Source of the DNA: Solimonas_A sp052035235
GTDB lineage: Bacteria; Pseudomonadota; Gammaproteobacteria; Nevskiales; Nevskiaceae
Length of the DNA stretch: 64,000 nt
Direction of reading: 5' to 3'
Assembly (NCBI GenBank): GCA_052035235.1
Contig: JBPOHT010000007.1
Location: 49,129-113,128, forward strand
Below the pieces are notes generated by a model that saw only the letters and a program-made list of their open reading frames with translations, had not been told where the DNA came from and searched no databases. Position 1 is the stretch's first letter, and each line of letters begins with the position of its first letter. A program made the position numbers and the translations under genes. Positions 20,866 through 29,081 of this stretch are shown here, in pieces.

Positions 20866-21615
20866 ATGCAGTGGAACCCCCTAGTCCGGAGCCTTGGCGG
20901 CGCCTGCCTCGCGGCATCGCTGCTGGCATCGGCCCCGGCGCGCGCCGGCGATACCACGCAGACCCTCCACAACGTCGAGATGAGCGGCGACCTGTTGCAG
21001 TTCGGCGTGCCCGTGGCGGGGCTGGCCCTGACCTGGTTTCTGAACCGGGATCGCGATACCCCGTCCTTTGACTTCAGCGCCCTGGGTGCGGCGCCGGCCG
21101 AGGAAACCTCCGGCGGCCTGAACTGGCCCGGCCCTACGCTGAGCGGTTCGCCGCGCCGCGATTTCCTGGTGTCGTTCACGCGCATGGAACTGGTCACCTA
21201 CGGCCTGAAGTATGCCGTCGACGCCGAGCGCCCCAATGGTGGACCGCGGTCCTTCCCCTCGGGCCACACCGCCTCGGCCTTCATGGGCGCCGAATTCATC
21301 CGCAAGGAATACGGCTGGGGCTGGGGTGTGCCGGCCTATCTCACTGCCGGCTGGGTGGGCTACAGCCGCGTGGAGACCAACAATCACTACTGGCGCGACG
21401 TCATCGCCGGTGCCCTGATCGGCGTCGCCGCGAATCACGATTTCAATGCCATCAAGCTGCGCCATGGCGAGATCAGCGTCAGCCCGACCGTGGTGGCGCC
21501 GGACTCTGTGTCGCGGCCCGCGGGCATGTCGTCCTGGGACGACGACAAGGAATCCGGCCTGTTCGACGGCCGCTCCGACATGAGCCCCGGCCTGCAGATC
21601 CGCTGGACCTTCTGA
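20866..21615 (+). CDS. PAP2-family phosphatase (exported)
   Basis: The 249-residue protein has a signal peptide (cleavage near APARAG, about residue 27) and the three-part acid phosphatase signature of PAP2 enzymes: KYAVDAERP (K-x6-RP, about residues 115-123), PSGHTASAF (PSGH, about 131) and SRVETNNHYWRD (S-R-x5-H-x3-D, about 167). It should act in the periplasm or at the membrane on a lipid phosphate or diphosphate such as undecaprenyl pyrophosphate or lipid A. The substrate cannot be told from sequence. The C-terminus ends in phenylalanine after an amphipathic stretch. Confidence 0.85.
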   Translation: MQWNPLVRSLGGACLAASLLASAPARAGDTTQTLHNVEMSGDLLQFGVPVAGLALTWFLNRDRDTPSFDFSALGAAPAEETSGGLNWPGPTLSGSPRRDFLVSFTRMELVTYGLKYAVDAERPNGGPRSFPSGHTASAFMGAEFIRKEYGWGWGVPAYLTAGWVGYSRVETNNHYWRDVIAGALIGVAANHDFNAIKLRHGEISVSPTVVAPDSVSRPAGMSSWDDDKESGLFDGRSDMSPGLQIRWTF

Positions 21616-21708
21616 CAGGGCCGCCACCGCTACGGGCTTTTTAATGGTTCGTCGCCAAGTCGCGGGGACTAAGCTGCTGATTCGACACTCTCAACCGGAA
21701 AACCGTCA

Positions 21709-21732
21709 TACCGGCTTTCGCCGGTATGACGA
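21709..21732. repeat. Hairpin repeat upstream of the sigma-54 promoter
   Basis: TCATACCGGC and GCCGGTATGA flank the loop TTTC. It resembles common dispersed intergenic repeats (CCGGCTTTCGCCGG) and may end transcription from the PAP2 gene. A degenerate relative lies near 30175 (GCCGGAATGACTCCGGC). Confidence 0.55.
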
Positions 21733-21779
21733 ACCGAGTGTTCGCCTGGTCCGGCAGTGGGCGAAGAATCTTTTAAATC

Positions 21780-21795
21780 TGGCATGGCCATTGCT
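21780..21795 (+). promoter_or_regulatory. Sigma-54 -24/-12 promoter (TPR/Exb operon)
   Basis: TGGCATGGCCATTGCT matches the sigma-54 consensus TGGCAC-N5-TTGCA/T with the invariant GG and GC exactly ten bases apart. Transcription would begin near 21806, exactly where the first ANTAR-type hairpin starts. Confidence 0.85.
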
Positions 21796-21805
21796 ACTTC
21801 TGAAT

Positions 21806-21851
21806 CGAGGTCAACGCAGACCTCGTAGGTACCGCGGTCAACGATGCCCGC
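21806..21851 (+). promoter_or_regulatory. ANTAR-type tandem hexaloop hairpins (leader A)
   Basis: Hairpin 1 is CGAGGTC-[AACGCA]-GACCTCG, a perfect 7-bp stem (21806-21825). Hairpin 2 is GCGGTC-[AACGAT]-GCCCGC with one T/C mismatch (21834-21851). They are separated by 8 bases. Both loops have six bases with A at position 1 and G at position 4, the published ANTAR RNA signature. There is no T-tract terminator before the gene. Instead GCTTCCT (21850-21856), overlapping hairpin 2, can pair with the Shine-Dalgarno AGGGGAGC (21871-21878). Confidence 0.82.
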
Positions 21852-21884
21852 TTCCTGTGCAGCACTTCTCAGGGGAGCTTGGTC

Positions 21885-23669
21885 ATGTCGTTGATCGCAC
21901 AAGGCAAAACCGCATCGGTGCCCGCGTCGGGCCGCGGTTCGCTGGCGATCCTTCGCGGTGCATCCATGTGGTGCATGCTGGCGGCGGCGTTGCCGGCATT
22001 GCCGGCGCATGCCGCCGAGACACCCGTGGTGCTGGCATCCGCGGTGCTGGAGCTGGATCGACAGGCGCAGTACCTGCCTGCGGCGGTCGACGCGCAACGA
22101 GTCACGCTTTATATCGGCAACCGGATCGAGGGTTCGTTGTTGCGCGAGGTCAGCGTGATGCTGGACGGCCGCGCGGTCGCGCGCCATCGCTACAGCGACC
22201 GCGAGGCCCTGGCGCTGCGCAGCGGCGGTTTGCACGCCATCACGCTGGCGCCGATGGCCGAAGGCGCCCACCGCCTGCGCGTGGAGTACATCGCGCGAGC
22301 CGAGGATGCCCAGCCGGGCGATGCGCGCCTGCACGCGCAGATCCAACAGGATTACACCAAGGGCGCTGCCGCCGGCCGCCTTGAACTGACTCTGGCCAGG
22401 CAGGGCCTGCGCGGCAAGCCGAGCCTGCAATGGCAGGACTGGGCGCAGCCCCAGGCCGCGCTGGAGGCGCCGGAACTGCGTGCCGCCGATTTCCTGCTGC
22501 GCACCGGACGGGCACTGCATGCCGTCATGGAGCTGGACCGCCTGGGCGCCACCGGCCTGCCGCTGCCGGCCTCTTTCGAGCGCCGCAGGGCCGACAGCCT
22601 CGCCGCGCTGGGCCTGGCGACACCGGCCGTGCCGGGTGGGTCGCCGCTGCTGGATCGCTATGGCGGTGCCGTTGCCGCGCTGCGCCAGGGTGATGCGCAG
22701 GCCGCGGCGCAACTGGAGGCCATGGGCAGTGTGGATTCGCCGGACGCCGAGTCGCGCATGCTGCGCGACTACGCCAACCTGGAGCTGGGATACCAGCTGC
22801 TGCGCCAGGGACAGGGCGAGCGCGCCAAGCCGGTGTTCGCGCGCGTCCGCAGCCCCGGCCCCTGCTCCAACGCCGCGTTGCTCGGCTTCGGTTGGTCCTT
22901 CCTGGTGCCGGCGGGAGCCGAGGGCGGCAGCATGTTCGCTGCGCAGGCCCCGCTGTGGCCCGCAGGCCCGGAGGATGCCGCCCGCCTGCGGCGCAGCACG
23001 CCGTTCCGCTATCTGCACTCGGTGGCGGTGTCCGGTGAACGCAAGCTCGACCTGCAGCGGGCGCTGGTGCCCTGGGTGGAGTTGCTGGGCCGCGATGCCA
23101 CCGATCCAGCCGTGCAGGAAGGACTGCTGGCCGTCCCCTATGCATTGGCGCATCTCGGTGCGCACGAGCAGTCGCAGCAGTACCTGCGTCGCGCCGTGGG
23201 TGACCTGGAGCGCGCGCGGCAGGAACTGGATGCCGCGATGCGCCATGTCTCCAGCGGCGAGCTGAGCGCGCGCCTGGGCGAGCGCATGGCCGACGAGGCC
23301 GACGGCTGGCGCCGCGAACTGGCGGACCTGCCTTATGCCGACGCTACGGCCTACCTCAAGCCGCTGATGCTGGATCCTGCCTTCCTCGCTGCCCTGTCCG
23401 CGCAGCAGCGGCTGGCCGAACTCGAGCAGGCCTTGCAGGAGCAGGCACAACGGCTCGAGGCCGTGGCCGGCGCGGAGACTCTCACGGCGGATACCGCCAG
23501 GCTGCGGCAGCGGGTAGCCACCGCGGCGCGGGCTCAGGACGGGGAGTTGCGCACGCTGGCGCAAGCACAGCTGCGCCGCCAGCAGCAGCACACGCTGGCC
23601 TACCTGGCGGAGGCACGACTGGCCCTGGCACGCGTGCATGACCGGCCGCTGGAGGAGGAAGCCTCATGA
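21885..23669 (+). CDS. Exported protein, first gene of the TPR/Exb/TonB-like operon
   Basis: The 594-residue product has a long basic n-region, a hydrophobic segment near residues 28-42 and a cleavage-like PAHAAE, so it is probably periplasmic. The first 150 residues are strand-rich (surface-type domain). The rest is helical with TPR-like segments and a predicted coiled coil near the C-terminus (about 500-590, rich in Glu, Gln, Arg and Leu). I do not recognise the family. It is the first gene of eight closely packed genes ending at 29992 and overlaps the next by ATGA. The ATG at 21885 follows AGGGGAG by 7 bases. Confidence 0.75.
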   Translation: MSLIAQGKTASVPASGRGSLAILRGASMWCMLAAALPALPAHAAETPVVLASAVLELDRQAQYLPAAVDAQRVTLYIGNRIEGSLLREVSVMLDGRAVARHRYSDREALALRSGGLHAITLAPMAEGAHRLRVEYIARAEDAQPGDARLHAQIQQDYTKGAAAGRLELTLARQGLRGKPSLQWQDWAQPQAALEAPELRAADFLLRTGRALHAVMELDRLGATGLPLPASFERRRADSLAALGLATPAVPGGSPLLDRYGGAVAALRQGDAQAAAQLEAMGSVDSPDAESRMLRDYANLELGYQLLRQGQGERAKPVFARVRSPGPCSNAALLGFGWSFLVPAGAEGGSMFAAQAPLWPAGPEDAARLRRSTPFRYLHSVAVSGERKLDLQRALVPWVELLGRDATDPAVQEGLLAVPYALAHLGAHEQSQQYLRRAVGDLERARQELDAAMRHVSSGELSARLGERMADEADGWRRELADLPYADATAYLKPLMLDPAFLAALSAQQRLAELEQALQEQAQRLEAVAGAETLTADTARLRQRVATAARAQDGELRTLAQAQLRRQQQHTLAYLAEARLALARVHDRPLEEEAS

Positions 23670-26482
23670 TCCGCTGCGCACTTCTGCTGGGCCTGCTGCT
23701 GGGGAGCGCCGCGGCGGTTGCGGCGGACGCCGTGTCCACCGTCGGTTCGGTTACCGAGAACAACGGCCTGTCGAAGAATGGCTGGCTGCTGGTGCGCACG
23801 CCCAGCATCCTGCGCGTAACCGGATCGGAGCAGGTCACGCCCGACCTGCGCCAGGCCCTGGAGCAGTACGACCGCATCCAGGAACTGTCCGATATCGATC
23901 CGGCGATCCGCGCCGAGGCCTTGCGCCGCTCGGCCGACCTGCGTATCCAGCTCGCCGAGTCCGGCGAGATGAACGCCGCGGAACTGGACAAGGCCCTGGG
24001 TGCCTATCGCCGCTTGCTGGCCGAACAGCCGGACTACGTGCGCGCCGATCGCGTGCTCTACCAGTTGGCCCGTGCCAGCGAGATGCGCGGCGACGAGGCG
24101 CAGGCCATCGCCAGCCTGAAGCAGCTCGGCCAGCGGTATCCGCAGTCGATCCGCCGCGCCGACGCGCAGTTCCGTGCCGCCGAGTTGCTCTACCGTGACC
24201 GCCGCTACGCCGAGGCCGAGTCGCAGTATCGCGAGGTGGTGGCGCTGGGCGGCAAGACGCCGCTGTTCGAGCCGGCGCAGTACAAGTACGCCTGGTCGCT
24301 GCTGCAGCAGGCCAGGCACGATCAGGCCCTGCCGGTGTTCATCGCCGTGCTGGAGCGCGAGCTTCCGCCCGGTGAGCTGAGTGACCCCAAGGCGGCGCTG
24401 GCCGCCGTGCGCAGCGGACGCGCCGAGCTGGCCGGCGACGCGCTGCGCGGCATCGGGCTGTCGCTGGCGGCGCTGGGCGGTGGCGCGGCGCTCAACCGCC
24501 AGTTCGCGCAGTCCGGCGAGCCGCGTTTTGCCGCGCTGCTGCATGCGGCGCTGGGCGAGCAGTTGCTGGAGAAGCGCCGCTACACCGACGCCGCCGGCAG
24601 CTACCTGGCCTTCATCGAGCGTCACCCGCGCCATGCGCTGGCGCCGGGCTTCCAGCGCCAGGCCATCGCCGCCTACGAGCGTGGTGGCTTCACCGAGCAA
24701 CTGGTAGCCGCCAAGGAAAGCTACGTGCGTGACTATGCGCCGGGCAGTGGCTACTGGGCCGCGGCCGTGCCCCCGGCCGAGGTGCAGGCGCAGGTGCGCA
24801 AGGATATCGAGGAGCTCGGACGCCACTACCAGGCCGGCGCGCAGCGTGCCGCCGTGGGGCCGTTGCGCCAGGCGCAATTCCTGAAGGCGGCCGACTGGTA
24901 CGGCCGCTGGCTATCACTGTATCCACAGGATGCGCAGGCGCCGGCCATCCACCTGATGATGGCGGATGCCCTGCTCGACGGCGGACGCGCGGACGAAGCC
25001 GCGCGCCAGTACGCCCGCATCGCCTACGACTACCCCATGCATGCGCGCAGTGCCGAGGCCGCCTACGCCGCGGTGCAGGCCTGGCAGCAGGCGGCAGCGA
25101 TGCCCGCGGCGCGCAGCAGTGCATTGCGCGAATCGGTGGCGGCGAGCCTCAAGCTGGCCGAGCGCTATCCGCAGCACCCGCGGCGTTTCACCGTGCTGGC
25201 GCGTGCGGCCGGCGATCTTTACGAGCTGGGCGATCACGCACAGGCCGTGGCGCAGGCACAGCGCGTGCTGGACGGCTCCGCGCAGTTGCCGCCGGACCTG
25301 GCGCGCAGCGTGCTGGGCATCGTGGCCGACGCACGGTATGCGCAGAAGCAATACGCCGAAGCCGAGGCCGCCTACGCCGCGCTGCTGCCGCGTATCCCCG
25401 CAGGCGATGCCGCGCGGCAGGCCACCATCGACCAGCTCGCCGCCTCCATCTACCGCCAGGGCGAGGCGGCGCGCAGCGCGGGCGACCTGCGTACTGCCGC
25501 CGCCGCCTTCCAGCGCGTCGGCCGCGCCGCGCCTGAAGCCGGCATCCGCGCCACTGCCGACTATGACGCGGCCGCGGCGCTGATCGCGCTGCAGGACTGG
25601 CCGCAGGCACAAGCGGCGCTGGAAGCCTTCCGGCAACGCTACCCGCAGCAGCCGCTGTTGCCGGAGGTGGATCGCAAGCTGGCGGTGGCCTACCAGAAGG
25701 GTGGTCGCCCGGCACAGGCGGCCGATGCCTATGCCCGTATTGCCGCCCGTGTTGGAGAGGAGCCCGCGCTGCAGCGCGATGCCGCCTGGCTCGCCGCCGA
25801 GCTGTATGGCGAGGCCCGCATGCCGCCGGCCAGCCAGCGCGCCTACGAGAACTACCTCGCGCGCTATCCGCAACCGCTGGAGCCGGCCCAGCAGGCTCGG
25901 CGCCGGCTGGCCGACCTGGCCCGCGACGATGCGCCGCGCTACCAGCGCTGGCTGGGCGAGCTGGTGGATGCCGATGCGCGCGGCGGCTCGGCACGGACGC
26001 CGCAGACCCGCCTGCTGGCCGCGCAGGCCAGCCTGGAGCTGGGCCGCATCGAAGCGACGACGGCGCGTGCGCTGGCGCTGCGCCTGCCGGTGGAGAAGAC
26101 CCTGCCGGCGCGCAAGGCGGCCACCGAGCGGGCCATCGCCGGTCTCAATCGTGCCGCCGGCTACGGCTTCGCCGAGATCACCACCGCCGCCACCTACGAC
26201 ATCGGCGGGGTCTGGCGCGATTTCGGCCGTGCCCTGCTGGGCTCCGAGCGCCCGCGAGAACTGCAGGGCGAGGCGCTGGAGGAGTACGAGCTGCTGCTGG
26301 AAGAGCAGTCCTATCCCTTCGAGGAAAAGGCGATCCAGGCGCACGAGATGAACCTGCAGCGCCTGCGCCAGGGACTGTGGAACGAATCGATCCGCCGCAG
26401 CAGCTGGGCGTTGGCGGAACTCGCGCCGGCCCGTTACGGCAAGCAGGACCAGAGGGAGACGAACTATGAAGCGCTACGCTGA
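23666..26482 (+). CDS. Large exported TPR protein (AglT-like)
   Basis: The 938-residue protein has a signal peptide (MIRCALLLGLLLGSAAAVAAD) and then about 20 TPR-like repeats over its whole length (recurrent A-x2-Y-x-A/L-L and GD-x-A-x-A patterns, for example LYRDRRYAEAESQYREVVAL and YAQKQYAEAEAAYAALLP). It should be a periplasmic scaffold. Similar large TPR proteins accompany ExbB/ExbD/AgmX-like genes in the Agl/Glt gliding machinery of Myxococcus; that comparison rests on domain types only. It overlaps the genes on both sides. Confidence 0.82.
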   Translation: MIRCALLLGLLLGSAAAVAADAVSTVGSVTENNGLSKNGWLLVRTPSILRVTGSEQVTPDLRQALEQYDRIQELSDIDPAIRAEALRRSADLRIQLAESGEMNAAELDKALGAYRRLLAEQPDYVRADRVLYQLARASEMRGDEAQAIASLKQLGQRYPQSIRRADAQFRAAELLYRDRRYAEAESQYREVVALGGKTPLFEPAQYKYAWSLLQQARHDQALPVFIAVLERELPPGELSDPKAALAAVRSGRAELAGDALRGIGLSLAALGGGAALNRQFAQSGEPRFAALLHAALGEQLLEKRRYTDAAGSYLAFIERHPRHALAPGFQRQAIAAYERGGFTEQLVAAKESYVRDYAPGSGYWAAAVPPAEVQAQVRKDIEELGRHYQAGAQRAAVGPLRQAQFLKAADWYGRWLSLYPQDAQAPAIHLMMADALLDGGRADEAARQYARIAYDYPMHARSAEAAYAAVQAWQQAAAMPAARSSALRESVAASLKLAERYPQHPRRFTVLARAAGDLYELGDHAQAVAQAQRVLDGSAQLPPDLARSVLGIVADARYAQKQYAEAEAAYAALLPRIPAGDAARQATIDQLAASIYRQGEAARSAGDLRTAAAAFQRVGRAAPEAGIRATADYDAAAALIALQDWPQAQAALEAFRQRYPQQPLLPEVDRKLAVAYQKGGRPAQAADAYARIAARVGEEPALQRDAAWLAAELYGEARMPPASQRAYENYLARYPQPLEPAQQARRRLADLARDDAPRYQRWLGELVDADARGGSARTPQTRLLAAQASLELGRIEATTARALALRLPVEKTLPARKAATERAIAGLNRAAGYGFAEITTAATYDIGGVWRDFGRALLGSERPRELQGEALEEYELLLEEQSYPFEEKAIQAHEMNLQRLRQGLWNESIRRSSWALAELAPARYGKQDQRETNYEALR

Positions 26483-27104
26483 GCTCAGCGCCGTGACGGC
26501 ATTGGCCCTGGGGCTTGCGGCCTGCGCCGGCGGCCCCGCGCCGCGTCCTCAACCACCGGCACCGCCGGCGGCGCAGAAGATGGCCCCGGTCCCGGCACCC
26601 GCGGCCGGCAAGGCCGAGCAGCGCTACCAGGAAGCGCTGGCATTGCTGAAGAACGGCCAGCGCAAGCCGGCACAGGACCTGCTGCTGGCACTGACGCGCG
26701 AACAGCCGGAGCTGTCCGGACCCTGGACCACGCTGGGCATCAGCCAGGCCCAGGGCAAGCAGCGTGACGTCGCCATTGCCAGCTTCACGCGCGCCGTTGC
26801 GGCCAATCCCCGAAACGCCACGGCCTACAACTGGCTCGGCAGTCTTCATCGCGAAGCGGGCAACTTCGCCGCGTCCGAGCAGGCCTACCTGAAGGCCCTG
26901 GCGGCGCAACCCGACTACGCCGCGGCGCACCTGAACCTGGCGATCCTCTACGACGTGTCGATGAAGCGCCCGCAGCAGGCCCTTTCGTATTACCGCAGCT
27001 ACCAGCAATTCAAGGGCGGCGAGAACCTGATCGTCAGTGCCTGGATCAAGGAACTGGAAGCCGCCCAGCCGCCGCCGGTGAGCGTCGCCGGGGTGCAGCC
27101 ATGA
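26466..27104 (+). CDS. TPR lipoprotein
   Basis: The 212-residue protein starts with a lipoprotein signal, ALGLAACAGG, with the lipidated Cys at about residue 19. A Pro/Ala linker is followed by four TPR-like repeats (QRYQEALALLKNGQRKPAQD, WTTLGISQAQGKQRDVAIAS, YNWLGSLHREAGNFAASEQA, HLNLAILYDVSMKRPQQALS). The layout recalls PilF and other outer-membrane TPR lipoproteins. It overlaps the end of the large TPR gene by 17 bases and the next gene by ATGA. Confidence 0.85.
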   Translation: MKRYAELSAVTALALGLAACAGGPAPRPQPPAPPAAQKMAPVPAPAAGKAEQRYQEALALLKNGQRKPAQDLLLALTREQPELSGPWTTLGISQAQGKQRDVAIASFTRAVAANPRNATAYNWLGSLHREAGNFAASEQAYLKALAAQPDYAAAHLNLAILYDVSMKRPQQALSYYRSYQQFKGGENLIVSAWIKELEAAQPPPVSVAGVQP

Positions 27105-27373
27105 GGGGCCTGCTGCTGTCGCTGTGCCTCTGCGGCACCGCCGCCTTCGCGCAGCCTCCCGCGTCCGAGGCCGGCACCACGATCGTTGGCGAGCAGGAAT
27201 CGGCGGTCGGACTGTTCCTGACGCCCTGGCAGGACGAGCGTGCCAGCAATGTCGACCGGCCGCCCTCGCGCCTGTCGCCGGCCACGCCGGATGCCGGCTC
27301 CTTCGCCGCCAGCGCCGCGGCCTACGAGGCACAGTGGACCTATCGGCGCGAGCAGTTGCAGCGCGTGCATTGA
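27101..27373 (+). CDS. Small exported protein, unknown
   Basis: The 90-residue product has a signal peptide (MRGLLLSLCLCGTAAFAQ). The mature part (about 72 residues) has the acidic segment GTTIVGEQESAVGLFLTPW and a basic C-terminal helix (YEAQWTYRREQLQRVH). Its position between the TPR lipoprotein and the ExbB homologue, with an ATGA overlap upstream, indicates a subunit of the same periplasmic complex. No family recognised. Confidence 0.7.
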   Translation: MRGLLLSLCLCGTAAFAQPPASEAGTTIVGEQESAVGLFLTPWQDERASNVDRPPSRLSPATPDAGSFAASAAAYEAQWTYRREQLQRVH

Positions 27374-27404
27374 TTCACGCACCCCGATTCAACGGAGAAC
27401 CCGC

Positions 27405-28049
27405 ATGGAAACCTTCGAACCCGTGGCCCGCTTCTTCAACAGCGGCGGCATCTTCATGTATCCCATCGCGATCACGCTGGCGCTGGCGCTGGCCGTCGCG
27501 GTGGAGCGCTTCCTGTTCCTGATGCGCTGGCGCCGCGACAACCGCCGCCTGTGGTCCGAGGTCTCGCCGCTGCTGGCACAGGGCGACCTGGCCGGGGCCG
27601 AACTGCTCACCGCCAGCTCCGACACCGCCGTGGCAAGGATCCTGGCCAACGGCCTGGCGCAGACGCGCATCGACAGCCGGCGCAGTGAACTGGAGATCGC
27701 CACCGAGGAGGGGTTGATGGAAGTGTTGCCGGCGATCGAGCGGCGCACGCACTACCTCGCCACCTTCTCCAACGTGGCCACGCTGCTGGGCCTGCTCGGT
27801 ACCGTGCTGGGCCTGATAGGTGCCTTCGCGGCGCTGGGTGCCGCCGACGCTTCGCAGAAGGCGGACCTGTTGTCTGCCGGCATCTCCGAAGCCATGAACT
27901 GCACCGCCTTCGGACTGATGGTGGCCATTCCCTCGCTGTTGCTGCATTCCTGGCTGCAGAGCCGAACCGGCGAACTGGTGGACAGCCTCGAGTCGGTCTG
28001 CTCGCGCTTCGTCAGCAGCATCTGCAATCCCGCGCGGGCGGCTCGCTGA
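27405..28049 (+). CDS. MotA/TolQ/ExbB proton-channel protein
   Basis: The 214-residue inner-membrane protein has three membrane helices: about residues 13-35 (GIFMYPIAITLALALAVAVE), 115-138 (FSNVATLLGLLGTVLGLIGAF) and 160-182 (MNCTAFGLMVAIPSLLLHSW). The conserved GLLGTVLGLI and the third-helix Thr match the ExbB/TolQ proton-pore family. With the two ExbD-like proteins downstream it should form a proton-driven motor that energises the TonB-like protein at 29078. The ATG at 27405 follows AACGGAGAACCCGC. Confidence 0.93.
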   Translation: METFEPVARFFNSGGIFMYPIAITLALALAVAVERFLFLMRWRRDNRRLWSEVSPLLAQGDLAGAELLTASSDTAVARILANGLAQTRIDSRRSELEIATEEGLMEVLPAIERRTHYLATFSNVATLLGLLGTVLGLIGAFAALGAADASQKADLLSAGISEAMNCTAFGLMVAIPSLLLHSWLQSRTGELVDSLESVCSRFVSSICNPARAAR

Positions 28050-28059
28050 GGACGGCGCC

Positions 28060-28605
28060 ATGAATGCCTGGTCCCTCGACGAAGGCGATCTGCCGCGTGC
28101 CAACGGCCGGCGCGAGCGCCGGCAGCAGCGCCTGCTGCGCCAGGGTGAGCAGGAAGAGCTGAACCTGGTGTCGATGATCGACGTGTTCGCCGTGCTGGTG
28201 TTCTTCCTGCTGGTCAGCGCTTCCGTGGGCGCACTGAAGCTCAAGGTCTTCGGCCTGGATCTTCCCGCGCCCGGAGTGACGGCTGCCGCGGCTGCCGCGC
28301 CGCCGGTGGTGCGCCTGTTGCCGGATGCCCTGCTGGTGGAGGCAGCGCCTGCTGCGCCGCGACGCCTGCCACGCACTGCGAAGGGGCATGACCTGGCGGC
28401 ATTGTCGGCCTTGCTGGTGCAGGCCAAGCATGCCGCGCCAGCGCAGCAGCAGGTCACGCTGCTGGTCGATGCCGAGGTGTCGTATGACGAGGTGGTGCAG
28501 GTGATGGAGACGCTGCGCCGGACGCCGGTCGCTTCCCGCCGCATCGGGCTCCCCGCCGAACTGTTCCCACAGATCGCTCTCGGCGACGCGGAGCGCCGCA
28601 CATGA
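28060..28605 (+). CDS. ExbD/TolR-family protein 1
   Basis: The 181-residue protein has a basic cytoplasmic N-terminus (RRERRQQRLLRQGEQ), one membrane helix (about residues 40-62) containing the proton-carrying Asp in VSMIDVFAVLVFFLLVS, and a periplasmic domain of about 120 residues ending in the typical ExbD fold (VTLLVDAEVSYDEVVQVMETL). It starts 10 bases after the ExbB homologue and overlaps the second ExbD by ATGA. Two ExbD-like genes per ExbB are common in Agl/Glt and Tol-like clusters. Confidence 0.9.
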   Translation: MNAWSLDEGDLPRANGRRERRQQRLLRQGEQEELNLVSMIDVFAVLVFFLLVSASVGALKLKVFGLDLPAPGVTAAAAAAPPVVRLLPDALLVEAAPAAPRRLPRTAKGHDLAALSALLVQAKHAAPAQQQVTLLVDAEVSYDEVVQVMETLRRTPVASRRIGLPAELFPQIALGDAERRT

Positions 28606-29081
28606 ATGCGCGCCAGCGCCAGCGACGCCAGGCCCGCGAGCTGCGCAAGCGCTCGCGCCGGACGGTCATCAACCTGGTGTCGATGATCGACGTGTTCGCG
28701 GTGCTGGTGTTCTTCCTGCTGGTGAATGCCCTGGTGGTGCAGGTCATTCCCACGCCACCGGCCTTGCAATTGCCGGCGGCGGCGATCAGCCCCGAGCCGC
28801 ATCCCGCCATGGCGATCACGGTGGGCACTGAAGAAGTGCGCCTGGGCGACCGGGTGGTGCAGGGCACGGCCGAACTGCTGCGCGGCGACAGTGCAGGGCT
28901 GCGTGCCGCCCTGGCCGCCGTGCCGATGCTGAATGGGACCGACCGCGGCGAGATCAACATCCTCGCCGACAAGCGCGTTTCCTACCGCGCACTGCGCGAG
29001 GTCATGAACGCCTGCAGTGACAACCGCTATGCACAGGTTTCGCTGGCGGTAGCGGAGCGCGAGCCCGGAGACGGGGCATGA
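28602..29081 (+). CDS. ExbD/TolR-family protein 2
   Basis: The 159-residue product repeats the ExbD layout: very basic N-terminus (RQRRQARELRKRSRRT), a membrane helix with the same VSMIDVFAVLVFFLLV segment as its neighbour, and a shorter periplasmic domain ending in INILADKRVSYRALREVMNAC. The near-identical helix shows a recent or constrained duplication. It overlaps both neighbours by ATGA. Confidence 0.9.
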   Translation: MNARQRQRRQARELRKRSRRTVINLVSMIDVFAVLVFFLLVNALVVQVIPTPPALQLPAAAISPEPHPAMAITVGTEEVRLGDRVVQGTAELLRGDSAGLRAALAAVPMLNGTDRGEINILADKRVSYRALREVMNACSDNRYAQVSLAVAEREPGDGA

